Below are positions 1 through 12,450 of a stretch of 64,000 bases of DNA, in pieces. The notes beneath the pieces were generated by a model, which was not told where the DNA came from, made no database searches, and was given only the letters and a program-made list of their open reading frames with translations. Each line of letters begins with the position of its first letter. Position 1 is the first letter of the stretch. The stretch is from Neckera pumila (lineage: Eukaryota; Streptophyta; Bryopsida; Hypnales; Neckeraceae). Where the stretch lies: the NCBI GenBank assembly GCA_963969595.1, contig OZ018414.1, positions 22,923,660-22,987,659 on the forward strand, in the 5' to 3' direction. The translations under genes were made by a program, and so were the position numbers.

Positions 1-130
1 CACTAAAGGTCCGAATGCCACAAAACAAAGTCTGTACACCCTTCTTCATCAAGAGCTTTCGAGTGGTACCAAGAGTGCCGCCAAAAGCCTCACGGTGTGT
101 TACATCTCAATGTATCAAGCATAACAAAAT
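1..130. repeat. Dispersed repeat fragment (CCACAAAACAAAG family)
   Basis: This stretch carries the blocks CCACAAAACAAAG, AAGAGCTTT and TGGTACCAAGAGTG. Related copies lie at about 48360-48490, 49440-49530 and 49575-49700. All four lie beside or inside TTAA-flanked elements. No coding potential was seen. Confidence 0.5.
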
Positions 131-179
131 AACTAAACAAAATATGGTACCTAAATGTAATTAAAAAATCCAAGCTTGT

Positions 180-1117
180 TTAACCCCTAAATGACCAAGG
201 CCCTTTTTCTACCAAAAATCATTCAAAACTGCCATTTCTATAGCAAAAAGTAAAAAAAATTGAAAAATGTTTTTTTTTCACATCTAACCGTAGAATCTTA
301 CACCTAACTAGTATGAGAATGTGTAGAAAAAATTTCAGAATTTTTAACCGCACGAATTGCAAGATATTTGCATTTAAAGTGAAAAAAATAAGATTTTCAG
401 CACATTGCGGGACTAGATTTTTTGACTTTGAACATTTTTAACTTAAAATTTTTGCAGTTCAGATTTTTGAGCTTTAAGTCTTTCTAGTGGAGAATTGAGT
501 TGAGAGTCTAGGAAAAAAAAAAAAAAAAAAAAAGCTTAATTTTCATTCTTTAAAAATTGTTAATTAGAGGTAGATACAAGATAGAGGGAAAATCGAAAAT
601 ATTCATATATTTTAGATGGAATTAAAATGCACTAATCCGAATGGTCAGATTGTTCTAGCAAGTAAACTTAACCATGCAAAAAAAAAAGAACTGAAAAATT
701 TGAAAAATTGCATTCAAAAATGCATCCTAGAAGTTATTTTTTTCAAGAAGATGCTCTAATTGCCCAAAAAACAAGAATGTCCATAACTTTCTCATAACAA
801 ATCCAAATGAAATGAATCAAAGCTTTCCAGATTGGCAAAAATCTAATCTATGAGAAAAAAATACGAAAAAAAAATTCAAATTTTTGTCCATTTTTTTTTG
901 GCTGCCTGGGCTGCCCGCCGTCCCCTATTTTGAGCTTATTTAGTCATAACTTTTGTTCCCTGGCACCAAATGTGAAAAAAATTATATTCCCACGAAGCTA
1001 ATCAGATTTTCTACCTCCAAAAAAAGTTTCAAAAAATCAGGAGAAAATTTCAGCCCATAGGAACCTGCCCGAAAACGCATTTTTCCCCCGAAGGGACAAT
1101 GGTCCTTTAGGGGTTAA
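180..1117 (+). mobile_element. TTAA-flanked TIR element, copy A (938 bp)
   Basis: The left end reads TTAACCCCTAAATGACCAAG and the right end, reverse-complemented, reads TTAACCCCTAAAGGACCA, so the ends are inverted repeats with a TTAA at each edge. The interior is AT-rich and non-coding, with the family signatures AACCGTAGAATCTTA and TTGCAAGATATTTGC. Exact TTAA duplication is the target choice of piggyBac and also of Sola3 elements. No transposase is encoded, so this would be a non-autonomous copy. The superfamily is inference from the ends alone. Confidence 0.72.
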
Positions 1118-2389
1118 TGTATAGATTTGCACCCCATTCTGAATGAAATGTGCATTAATAACTGTAACTTGTGAAATTACTATAATTTTTGTCTTTTTGT
1201 TAGTTACCTTTTCCAAATATTTTTTTTTTCCGTCCAATGCCTAAAATTGAATTTTCTTGTACCTATTCAAAGTACATTTGAATCAGCGGTGCTAGCACGT
1301 AAACACAAAGACGTGAGCCTATGAGCCTTGACCCTAGTTGTAGGTATGTACTACAACCATTTGAAGGTGTTTATAATATAGATACCTATAACATAGATAT
1401 CTATAACCATAGAAGGTGTCTATAATATAGACTCCTAGGCTTATACGCTTAAAGACCCTATGCTCACATGCTAGCGCTCTTTGCTTCCAATGATAGAAAT
1501 TTCAAGTTCTAATTATAAAACATTTAAAAGTTAGAATTACATTTTATTGGGGGCAAATTCTGAAGTCTATTGAGACCCCTTCACTCACAACTAGTCTTCC
1601 TCTCATTCTTTGGAAATTTTGATTAACGCTTGAAAAGCCAAGCCAAGCCCTTCATGCTTGATTTCAAGTGAATCTTTAACAAAAAGTGGCATTAACATTT
1701 GTTTAGAGCGTTTCAACCTATTGAACCTATTTTTGTAGTGAATAAGGTTTGCCAAGCCCCGCATTAAGGTAGAACCCCCCATTACCAACCACCGCCCCAT
1801 TGTCATTCAATAAGGTTTCTTAAATGCAAGAGAGGCTAGCATTAATTTCCAACCATTAGGTCTTGGTTTCCAACCATCAATTCCACCATTCTTGTCTTGA
1901 CAGATGTGTTTAGTTTGGAATGCCAAAGTAAAGAAGAAGTAGTCTCTCAAATGATCAGAATTGAAAGACTCTATAGGTGAAGGCCACTTTTGGCTTTAAA
2001 AATTCATAGTAATTTCAGTTCAAGCGATAAAATTACCAAATTTTTTGCAATCCTTGTCATTTCCATAGATGCACCTCTGAAAACATTTATTTTGCCTTGC
2101 ACTGCTCCAGATCATGCTGGAATTGCTTATTTGGTTGGTTATGGGTGGTTCTAGCTTAGATTGCAAAATTCAAAGCACTATTTGTTGATCAGTTCTACAC
2201 TTCTACATGCCATGATCACACAAACCTTGGGCAAGAAACATTTAATTTTTGGGGAAGTTACCCCCATCTCTCTTGGTTCTTTCCCTAATTGCACTGCGCT
2301 TTCCTTATAAAAACAACAGTGAGACCGAAGGACTGACAGATCTGCCAGACGGACCCTGAATCGTAGAAAGCCCCGAACGTCGGTCCAGC
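1118..2389. other. No gene seen; AT-rich intergenic DNA
   Basis: Only short ORFs occur here. A short direct repeat (GAAGGTGT-TATAATATAGA) appears near 1364-1383 and 1410-1430 with TATAACATAGATATC between the copies. Nothing else stands out. Confidence 0.5.
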
Positions 2390-3200
2390 ACTTCACGAAT
2401 CACGACCAGCAAGCCAACCGAAAGGAAGGTCCAAACCAGAATGGGGAACGTCTTCCCTTCTAATTTCAGCCCAAAAAGAAAATAAAGATTCCGCTTTCAT
2501 TTTAGAAAAGGACCGGCCCCAACAAAAGTTTAGTTCGTTATTTAGAACTGAAGATCCGCTTGGGGGGCACCAACTAACTGGCAAGGTGACAAGCATTTCC
2601 CAATTCCGGAAAGAACAAAAAACAACTCCCACAACCCCGGGAACGCGAAGGGAACAGGACAGGGGAACCCTCCTTCAAACGGAAAGCCCTGGTGACTGAG
2701 CCCAGGAAAGCCGGAGGAGGCGAACCTATGGGAACCCACGGAGAACCCACAGAGAACCCGCAGAGAACCCGCAGAGAACCCATGGGGACCTACGGAGAAC
2801 CCATGGGAACACACTGAGAACCAGTGAAAGCTTGCCACGATTCCACGAACCCATTGGGAAAACAAGGACTCATTGAGAACTCTCCCGGACCGCATTGGGA
2901 GCGCCGCAAGACGACTGATTTTCGGTTGGTGACAGGTTGAGGGATTCCGTCCGTCCGTCCGTCTCCGTCGGGAGGGGAAATAGCCAGAGTGACGGACGGA
3001 GGGGATCTCGGAGCACGACCGGACGGACGGAGTGACGGGGCCCACGCGGTGTTCCCAATTGGCTCCGGCGCCTATAAACAGACGTGGCAGGACCCCCAAT
3101 AAAGAAAGTCTGAGTGGGAACGCGACTAACAGAAGTAAGTTAAGTTAAGTTAAAGCTGACGTGAATTCCGTCAGTTGCACATTCTAAACTCCGGCTCGGG
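2390..3200 (+). promoter_or_regulatory. GC-rich tract with tandem repeats, TATA box and AATAAA; promoter- or LTR-like
   Basis: This block is far more GC-rich than its surroundings. It holds a degenerate tandem array of about 10-bp units around GAGAACCCRC (about 2730-2810), a CCGT tetranucleotide run (2947-2963), a TATAAA at 3073-3078, an AATAAA at 3098-3103 and a TTAAG run at about 3137-3155. A TATA box about 25 bp ahead of an AATAAA is the spacing seen in LTR R regions, but it also fits an ordinary promoter. No paired LTR, primer-binding site or following ORF was found. The long minus-strand ORFs here come from the repeats. Confidence 0.35.
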
Positions 3201-3297
3201 GAACATGAGTTCTATCATGGGACCGGCGACTTGCCAATTTTTACTCAAACATTTCCTTATTATTCCTAGGTCGGTTTAATAAGGTAGTCTGCTCTTA

Positions 3298-4672
3298 TTA
3301 ACCCCTAATTGTCCAAGTCTTTCCAAGCGTGTTTTTCCTATGGGAAAAACAAGTAGCAAGGGCTTATACTTATCCTCAACGAATCAGATTTTTTTTTTCT
3401 CCAAAATTTAATTGTATAGATGTTTAACCCTTAAAGGACAAAGGGGTGACTTTAGAAATCATCCTTTTTCATTACCTTGTGACATCATCTACATTAAAAA
3501 AATCCAAAAGTATCTATTGGAAGTCAAGCTAGTGTAGAACATCTGCCCTTTTCACAACAAATTCTAAAGATGAATAATTGCACTTATGTCCTATGCAGTT
3601 TGATTTTCAATCATCCATCAGTCACATAATGGCCTCCTCGTTGTTCAAGGGTTAAAGAGCTTGCTTATTTGTGTACATTGGGACTTTTTTTTTGGCATTA
3701 TAGTGTCAAATCGCATTCAAAAAATTTGGCTAGAAAATGGCAACAAATCATGATTTTTTTTGCCTAAATGTTTCAAACTTAAAAAAAAAATGTAGGATGG
3801 AATCATCAAATTTTGGATGAAAATAGAATTATGGACATGTGATATGTAGCTAATGTGATAAATTGTCTATCCAATATGTGTATGAATGTTGAAATCTAGA
3901 GCGCTACTATAACATTTTACATTGCCACTTTGGCACTTTATAAAAAATGAAAAAAAATCCTGGTGTGTTTACTACTTTTAAGCGTGAAATTGCAGAGGAG
4001 GAGTTGTGAAATTATATTAAGATAAATGTAAGTATCATATTTTTAATATGTTGTCCTTCCCTCACAATGTTTGAGAAATTCGCATATAAGATTTTTTGGG
4101 GATTGGAGGTGACATGAACAACTATAAATTGTATTAGCACACTAAATAGCACTTCAAAAAAACTTAAGTTCAAATGAAGAACTACCAAATTTTATTAACC
4201 AATCTACCTTCAATTGTTGAAATGCAATTTAAAAAAGAAAAATAGAATTCACAAATAGCTCCAATCAACACTTGAATGTTTAATGAAGTTTTCAAAGGTG
4301 AAAATTATGAAAAGACTTTATTCTTTCTATTAGTATCATTTTCAAAGCAAATGGATGAGTACATTTTTTTAATCTCAAATCAAGTGAAATTGGCAAGCTT
4401 TACTCAAAGCTAGGAAATTTAAAGTAAATAGGCAAGCTTTGATCAAAGCCAAGAAATGAAGTAAAATAGGCCAGCTCTACTCTTCTACTACCGGTACATA
4501 CATGCCTTTGAGGACCTCTCAAAAATCAAACCAAAACTTCCAATAACTAACCTTCAATACCGCATGTACCTTCAAGAATTTAAAACGGTCAAAGGAATTT
4601 AATTGCCCGCACAAAAACAAGCCTGAAAGTTTAGATCAACTATATATGGTTGGTTGGGCAATTAAGGGTTAA
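3298..4672. mobile_element. TTAA-flanked TIR element, second subfamily (1375 bp)
   Basis: The left end is TTAACCCCTAATTGTCCAAG and the right end, reverse-complemented, is TTAACCCTTAATTGCCCAA: matching inverted ends bounded by TTAA. Part of the interior (about 3685-3965) recurs at about 46850-47160. An inner TTAA-bounded unit (3424-3655) sits inside it. No ORF of note. Confidence 0.6.
3424..3655. mobile_element. Short TTAA-flanked element (232 bp), nested
   Basis: TTAACCCTTAAAGGACAAAG on the left faces TTAACCCTTGAACAACGAGG (reverse complement) on the right, with TTAA at both edges. A diverged relative of nearly equal length lies at 31514-31744, and a related end at about 28274-28293. It is nested in the larger element at 3298-4672. 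Confidence 0.5.
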
Positions 4673-7028
4673 AGCAATCTTTTAAGAACTAATTGCATTT
4701 TGGTGGAAGCTAAACTCCTTGAAATAATTTTCAAAAAATTTTGAAAGGGAGAAAAAATGGAATTGGCATGTAGTCCAAATCGTTTTATATTTTTGGAACC
4801 TTCATGGAATTAGTTATGAATTTTTGAAGCTGAAATGCAAGGATCACTAAAAGCGACCACCTTTTGAAATGTACACTAGCTTGTACATTGAAGAAAGCAA
4901 ATGTACCCATGTGCTAGTGGGCGCTTTTAGAACACCCTATTTTATTATGTATAAATCAATTTAGATCCCTGAGGAATTGTAGGGTGATGACCATTCATTG
5001 TATGCAGTGCCATAAAATCACTCTATTAGGTTCGATTTACACTAAAACCAGATTGAAGGACCACAAACACTCTAAGGTACTCCACTTTGTTATTAGATGT
5101 GACTATGGGAAGTGAGAGCCCGAGCCAAAATAGTAATGACACTTAGTTTGGCTTGAATTCAAAAGAGAGCATAGCCGGGCCACATTGATTTTTTATTAGA
5201 TTCAACATTGCCAAACATAAGATCAATTAAATAGACAAAATCTAAGATTGTGAGATTTTAGCTTGTTATGGTTTCCTAGGAATTTGTCAGGCCTACCTGA
5301 AAGAGAAAGTTAAGAAAAAGCTCCTTAAAACCGAAAAAGTGTTATTTACTTTGGGTATATAGAATTCCAAAAAGACTTTACATCCATGAAAGTAGCATAT
5401 GCCTTAGCCAAAGTGTAAACCCAATATAGACCACATATGTCTCTCCAGAAATCACTACTTTGATAATTCAAAAGAGTCTTCAATCTGGCCCATGTGTAAA
5501 TTCACCCTTAGTGCATAAAAAAGGAAGTCTTTGAGCACTACAATGCAATATGAGGCTATGGTTTCAAAAGACAATACGGTGACACTAAGGTGAAATTACA
5601 ATCCTTTAAATTTGATCAATCTTGAAAATATGAACATCTTGTTTTTCCAATATATAAAGTTGAGGCATATAAATGAAGAAAATGGTATAGGGTGCTTTTG
5701 AAAAATTTAGTTTGATAATTTATGTCTTTTTCTTGGTACCTTGAAATTTTGTTTAAACAATTTTTGTTTGTATTTTCATATACATAATAAAAAAAATCAA
5801 TTCTAGCCTTGGGTATAAGAAGATGTATTGTCTTGCCTTACTATTAGAAACAGGGGGAACCACCTTATAGAAATGTGAGGGCTTTTAGAACCATGTCCTT
5901 GTGATGTGGTTTGGTGATCTAGGACCTCCTTTTTATTAGTAAATTACATACATGAGATTGCTTGGAGGAGGCTTTGTTGTGACAAAAGCTAGATGCAAAG
6001 AGGTTAGAAACTAGAACCTTATTCCGTATGCAAAACATTGCTACAGAACATAACTAGCCTCTCATAGTATAGTTATTTGTTGTATATTCAAATATTAAAT
6101 TGTACTTATATTCTAAAAGAGATTACATCCAATGGAAAACAACAAGTGTGTTTAAAAACTTGTTGTAAGAGCTCTTGAAATTGATGAAGTAAATTTAAAT
6201 AAGTTGAATTAAATTTTAAAAAAAATTCCAACAATGTGACTAGTGTGGTCATTTGATGGTTTATAACTTTTGTGTCATGTTTTTTAAACAATCAATATCT
6301 AAATGGAAACTTAAAGCTTAAAATCCTCAACAATTTTTTAAGAAAAAACATTTAAAAAAATATTGTTCTTTACAAAAACATGCAAATGCAATCTTAGAAG
6401 GTAGAAGAGCACTTCGTGGTGTTATAAATGATATGTCAAATTTGGTGCACATCCAATGGCGCAATTTGCAATAGATGTTGTGTATTGCAAGGCATATGAT
6501 TAGATAGTTTGAACTATGTTATTCTTCCACCTCATCATATTCATGACCATATAGTGATTATAAAAAATATATAAAAATGGATGTAACCTTTTCAATGACA
6601 AATTTAAGCTAATGTATAATTTTTCTTAAATTTTTTTTGTTGAATTTCAAAGTTTAAATTGCAATGTATATAGATTTTATAGTATATACTTATACACACC
6701 TCTAGCAATAACTCAAGTATTTATTTCAAAATTGACATGGAAATCCTAATTGCTAAACATCAACTTTGAGATCTCCCAAAAAAACAAAACTTACAAATTG
6801 CATTTGTATATGCTGTTAATATGCAATAGTATATCATCATATATTAGCATGTATTGTGGTAAATTAGTGTATTATTCAATATAAATTCTCTGAGAGTAAT
6901 ATTAGTTTGTATTGTGATATTTGAAGAATCTTTCACAATTTAAAGTGCAACAATTGTTGTATCATTTGATGCAGTGCTTGATTTCTAACATGCATCTTGT
7001 TTGTACAACGTTTTTTAAAATTTATGTA
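4673..7028. other. No gene seen; AT-rich DNA
   Basis: No ORF longer than about 60 codons and no recognisable protein, RNA gene or clear repeat end was found in this stretch. Confidence 0.45.
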
Positions 7029-7287
7029 CATTAGAAGAGATTTGAGGCCTCCAAGAGCTCACGAGTTATCCTGCGTTCCCGCAATGTTCCCACGCATGAA
7101 AGCTGTTGGCTGATGTGGTCGAGAGAGTGCCATGTCATTTTCGGAAAAAAAAAATGGCCTAAAATGAAATTTGGGAGAGGATTTTAAAAAAAAAATTCTG
7201 ACAACCCGTACCGGCTGTTTACAGATCTGGCCAGATTGGGGAATGGGCCTGAAACGGCCCTCCAATGCCCTCCAATCTCTTCTAATG
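7029..7287. mobile_element. CATTA-family MITE, copy 1 (259 bp)
   Basis: The left end CATTAGAAGAGATTTGAGG is matched by the reverse-complemented right end CATTAGAAGAGATTGGAGG. The interior holds GCTGATGTGGTC, shared with the copies at 20117-20358, 28402-28707 and 30596-30878. Non-coding; superfamily not assigned. Confidence 0.65.
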
Positions 7288-8985
7288 CTTTGAATGACCA
7301 CATTTTGCTTCACTAGGATCAAAAGCGTTAATAAAAACTTGTAAACATGCAAAGTTCTAATTTGGATTTCTGTCCAAGTCATTATTTATTTATATTGCTT
7401 TACACATGGACAATTTCCATTGATAAAAGGAAACAGTACACAGAACACACTCGATTCAGAATGACTTTTGAAAAGCAAAGCATTTAGTGACTGATTTTCA
7501 TTTCCATAATATTCAAACGCAAATGAACCACTAATTAGCCTGGCCACTAATTCTATGGTCACTAAGTGAGGAGAGATTTCAGCATGAAATCAGGGGTGGG
7601 CTTCAAGTTTGGGGACTTCTGGAGGGAACTGGGAATGGGATATTCCATGCAATTCAAATAAGATTCTGGCAAATTTTGTCCTTCAGTGTCCTTCCATGAA
7701 GTCAAGATATTTCAGAGCAAATTTCACTTAAATACATTACTACTGTGATTTGGTCCAATGATTCAGTGACACGTAGGCAAATTGGTGTCGATCATAGGTG
7801 AAGCTAGGTAAGCTTATTGTGTTCAATATCTTATGTAGATATTACAAGAAATCAATGGGGCAATTGTGCAAAAAATAACAGTATTGCTGGTCCATGATCT
7901 TTGTCATTGTCATTGTGAGAAAAGAGCAGGTTGAAGGTGTTTATAATTTTATTGGCTAGGTCATATAAATATTGCTAGCCTTGATATCGTATCATGTGAA
8001 GGTCTTATTTGGCATTCAGGTGCCAAAGTTGAATTTCCACGTTAGATTCTCAGGGGCCATGGCATCTTACACCATTCACAAGATGACATGTAGCACTATT
8101 TTTTTACAAAAAATGACTTCATTTATGTTGAATTTGACCTTCACATATTGAATGTACATATTGGATTCAGAGAAGCAAGTAGTGTATATATATTAGCAAA
8201 TAATACAAGGCAATTATCAAGAAATCAAAATTTAGGTTTGTATTTGGTATTTGTTATCTGTTCTATCTACTCAAAACAATAATCAATGTTGTGCATTTAA
8301 TTGATTTTTGAATATATTATTCAATGAAGAAAAGTAATTTTTATCCCTTAAGGAATATTAACAAGCCCACTTTGGTTGTTTTTATAGAGCTCAGGTAGGT
8401 TCTGTTGACTTTATAATCTATTTTTTTGCATAAAATCTTTAGGATAGGTGCTTATAATCGTAATCTACATGCGAAGCTTTGTTTCACATAATTTCGATAA
8501 ATATTAGAAGAGTTATTATTTTTTTTCATAAATGATACATTGCAATGCATATTATAGTGAAGAATATCATAGTGCAAATAAAATTTCTATATCATTTGAA
8601 AATACACTCAAAATTAAAGTTGCAATAAAACATTAACTTCTCTGAATTTTTCCAAAATTTAAATTAGGATAGAAACGAGAGTAGATGACCTTCAGTTCAT
8701 TAGTTGGTCTCAAACTCAAAAATTATCATTTTCATGGAGAAAGTTCAAATTTAGAGCAACAACTTCTACAAAATGCACTATTGATAATAGCAGTATTTAC
8801 TGCATCTTATTATGTTGAAAGACCATAAATACCTTCACGAGGCAATTTCCAACATCATCCAAAAACAACTTTCATTCAAGCAACTCCAAAACAAGAATTG
8901 GATGAAAAATAATTTTCAGTCATCTTCTACATTGCTATGAATTCATCCAAATGCCAATTTTTTGAGTGTCATTGACATTTCAAGG
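7288..8985. other. No gene seen; AT-rich DNA
   Basis: No coding region, RNA gene or repeat boundary could be supported here. Confidence 0.45.
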
Positions 8986-9900
8986 TTAATTCCTAAAGTC
9001 CCATTGTACCCTCGGGGGACAAATTGGATTTCAAGCAGGTTCATGTGACCTCTATTTTTTTAAGAATTTTTTTGAAACTTTCTCATGAAATAGAAAAACA
9101 GATTATTTATGTAGGAGTATAATATTTTATTTCAAATGGTGATTGGGAACAAAAGTTATACCACAAAAAGCCTAGAACTAAACTTATCGTGTAGTACAAA
9201 AAAAATTGCAAAAAGTCAAAATATATATATTCTTAAATATTATGGTTTTGTCTACATGTGAATCTTGATTCATTCTATTTGGACTAATAATGAGAAAGTT
9301 ATGGACAATCTTGTTTTTCAGGCAATTAGAGCATCTTCTTGAAAATATAGCTTGTAGGATTCATTTCTGAATGCAATTTTCACAACTTTTCAAAAAAAAT
9401 TATTTGACAAGGTTGTATTTGCTTGCTAAAACAATCTCTCCATTGGAATTATTGTGTTTCAATCCCATCTTAGAGCTATTAACAGTTTCGTTTAGTTTTT
9501 CAATCTTGGACCTACTTCTACTTAACTAAATTTTAAAGAATGCAAATCAAATTTGTTTGTTTTTTAATTATTTTTCTAGACTTTCAACTCAATTCTTCAA
9601 CATAAAATTTTTTAATTTCAAAGTCTATAGTGCAAAAAAATTCCACAAATGGCGGTTAAAGTCATCTGAAATTGTAGTCTAATGTTCAAAAAAACTTTCT
9701 TTTGCAACTTTGAATGCAAAGATCTTCCAATCTATATGGTCAAACTTCATGAAATTTTACCACATTATCTCAAACAAGTGAAGTACAAGATCCTACAGTT
9801 AGATTCTAAAGAAATGTTTTATTTTTGTTGGATGAATGCAACAAAAATGGCAGTTTTGAGTGTTTTTTGATAGAGGAATGGCCTTGGGACTTTAGGGGCT
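8986..9900 (-). mobile_element. TTAA-flanked TIR element, copy B (about 915 bp, reverse orientation)
   Basis: It starts TTAATTCCTAAAGTCCCATTG and ends CCTTGGGACTTTAGGGGCT. The right edge has lost the exact TTAA. Interior blocks (CTACAGTTAGATTC, TTTGAATGCAAAGATCTTCC) are the reverse complement of those in the plus-oriented copies. Non-coding. Confidence 0.62.
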
Positions 9901-10146
9901 CAGCTATTAGGGTAGAAAACATTGTTAAAGTACCATGTGGAGTGAAATTCTCCAAAAATGAAGGCCTCACTCTTCACTACCCTATGTGAAGGTCAAACTC
10001 GGCATAAATTATGTCATTTTTGTAAAAAAAATTACCACAAGTCATCTTGTGAATGGTGTGAGATTATGTGGACTCTTGAGAATTTGCCATGGAAAATCAA
10101 TTTTGGCACCGGAGTGCAGAATCAGCCCTTTGCATTCTCATGTCTA

Positions 10147-10433
10147 TAAGGTAACTGCACCTAAAATCGCACAGTCCTTAAAAGCGCACAGCGGATATTC
10201 TTACCTAAAATGTACTCCCACTATTCATATGACTCTATGATCGCTTTTAGGTGCACCTATTTTCAGCACTTTGAAAATTTGTAGTTTATTCACATGGTGT
10301 CCAAAAAATGCATTCTAAGAAAATCTAGAATCTTGTTTTGACTACCAATGGGACCCCACAATTTATTTTTTAATATAATAGTGAAAACCATGCTGAATTG
10401 CTTAACTGTGCGATTTAAGGTGCAGTTACCTTA
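10147..10433. mobile_element. MITE with AGGTAACTGCACC ends, copy 1 (287 bp)
   Basis: The left end TAAGGTAACTGCACC and its following block AAATCGCACAGT are repeated inverted at the right end. Both edges carry TA, so a TA target duplication (Tc1/mariner-like) is possible. A second copy in the opposite orientation lies at 25928-26218. Confidence 0.7.
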
Positions 10434-12023
10434 GGTATTCTGAAGATAATTATGCCTGGCCATGCCTGCCTCGACAGTGTCCCTCTTTCTGAAAAACAAC
10501 CCCCTTACGACTCACCAAATTTGCTAGAGAATAGCGGCCCGAGAGCATGTCCACCGCGGGGGCAATAGGGTCCTGCAAAACAGAATAGCCAGAGGAGGTA
10601 TTTGGTGGCTGGTGGTACACCCCGTGAGGGTTTCCTTCCATGGGAGCGTGGCCAGTAGGTGGAGGGCAATCCTGATGTCCTCCAATCTCTTCCAAACTCT
10701 CAATGGCCATTTTGCATGAGCAGAAACATGTACTTCTTTCAATTACCCAGGAAGGAAATACCGTACACCACAACCGCGTCCATTTCACAAGTACGCAAAG
10801 CTTCATGCCAAAAGTCTAGACCGTCCATGTATTTCAAGGGAAGAAAAAAACAAAAAAAACCCAGACCATCTTAATAAATTGTTTCTTGTCCTTTCCGTTT
10901 CATGCTTCAATGCTTCAATACATTTTTGGCTTTTCTACTAACCCACATCTGGAAAAAATCAGCAGTAAGCTTAATAATTCCCCTTCCAAAGGAGAACGTA
11001 CTCCCTGGTAGAACAAAGTGGACATGATGAATCAGAAGCCATCCAGTATTGACAAGACATGTGGCCAGATGAATGGCAAAAGGAGAACTAAATGCCATGG
11101 AGGTCCCTCTAGCATGGTTCTAGGCCCCTGATCCCTGATTTGCAGGGGAAAATGGTTGCTTTCTGTGTTTTTTTTGTTATTTTTTTAACATGGATGCTTT
11201 CTGGGTTTTAACTACGTCCACAATTCTCACATGGGAATTCAATACCCCCATTTGCTCAATTTTGCGATTAGTGCTTAAAGCTTTTTCTTGCCTCCAAAAG
11301 TGCATCCCCATGTTGCCACTCATCATTCCTAAGTTAATGCAATTTAGGATTACCGGTAGTTCCCATGCAATCCTTCTAAACCAGTCCCACTGTCCCACTA
11401 TCACAAACTCAGCCAGTGGAATTCTTGAGTATACCCATAGTATTAAAATAAGTAGGACAAACAGTGCATCAAATTAAGTTACGTATTTCTTTTTTCGGAA
11501 GCAAATGAAACGGAATTTCATTGCAATTAAACTAAGTACTGAACCACCCCCCTGGGGCGTGACACTGGGTGTTCACTGGAGAGTTGGTTGGTTGGCAACT
11601 TGGCATTGAATCCAATTATCAGAACCTTCACGTAAAAAGTACTGACAAAAAAATCATTAATGACTGAGGAGGGAACTGAAACGAATTCAAAAAAGAGAAG
11701 GAAATTAATGGGGGTTCAGTTTGTTTCTTTCCATTGCCGAATAAACGTTCTTTTGGTGCAAAAGCAAAAGGGCAAAAAAAAGAGGAAAATTAGTAAGAGT
11801 CAGGAAATTAGTTACTGTATGTATGATTTTTTCAGGAGAACTCTATCCTTTCTTTAGAAGAGCAGTAAAGAAGATGCAACTAGTAAGTATTAATTATCGA
11901 TTGACTTTGAGTTGCTTGATTTGGCAAGAACTTCGGGAAGTAATTAACACCAATCATGAAGATTCTATGATTGAATTACCCTTTAAAGGTTCATTGGGAG
12001 TTGGGACTGACCTGTACACACAT
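10434..12023. other. No gene seen between MITE and hAT element
   Basis: Several ORFs of 60-150 codons overlap on both strands but none reads as a known protein. The tract around 10670-10690 (CCTCCAATCTCTTCCAA) resembles the ends of the CATTA-family MITEs. Confidence 0.4.
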
Positions 12024-12046
12024 ACGCTGTGCAATGAACGGGGAGT
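12024..12046. repeat. hAT left TSD and terminal inverted repeat
   Basis: ACGCTGTG (12024-12031) is the target duplication. CAATGAACGGGGAGT (12032-12046) is the terminal inverted repeat and pairs with 16942-16956. Confidence 0.85.
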
Positions 12047-12311
12047 TCTGTGGGCCAAACGGTCAATTTCCGTTAGACTTTCATCCCTCCCGGTAATTTT
12101 AAAAATTGGCCGGAAGTGTGCCGGAAGGTTGCAAAATTGGCCGGTGAATTTCCTAAGAATTTTTTTTTGCCCGGTAGCATTGCCGCCATTGTCCAGTTCC
12201 AGTCGGAAATTTTCCTTCAGAGTCAAAATCTGTCCGGTAGTAATTTTTTGGGATTTTTGTCTTTATTCTTGAAGTGGCTTTATTTTGCTTAAAATGGCTT
12301 CATAAGCATTA

Positions 12312-12363
12312 TCCCTGGCAGGATTTGAACCTGGCATTGCCCCTACCAACTTAGGGCCAGGGA
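12312..12363 (-). other. tRNA-like hairpin remnant with B-box motif
   Basis: On the minus strand TCCCTGG pairs with CCAGGGA as a seven-base acceptor-like stem, and GGTTCAAATCC matches the B box / T-loop of tRNA genes. An AGTTGGTAG block resembles the D-arm. At 52 nt with no anticodon arm it cannot be a normal tRNA. It could be a decayed tRNA or a tRNA-derived SINE head carried inside the hAT element. Confidence 0.35.
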
Positions 12364-12450
12364 TTCAGCCTTCTGAAAATGCACCAATCTAGAAGAAGGT
12401 TGATGCATTTTTAGGAGGCTGGTTAGTACGACATGCCCACAACATTCACA

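Noticed and set aside
180..1117. Reading the TTAA elements as telomeric or subtelomeric DNA because of CCCCTAAA ends
   Set aside because: The CCCTAAA-like bases occur once at each end, in inverted orientation, not as tandem arrays.
2542..3099. 185-codon minus-strand ORF
   Set aside because: It spans the GAGAACCC and CCGT tandem repeats; its residues (GSHGFSVGPHGFSAGS pattern) simply reflect the repeats.
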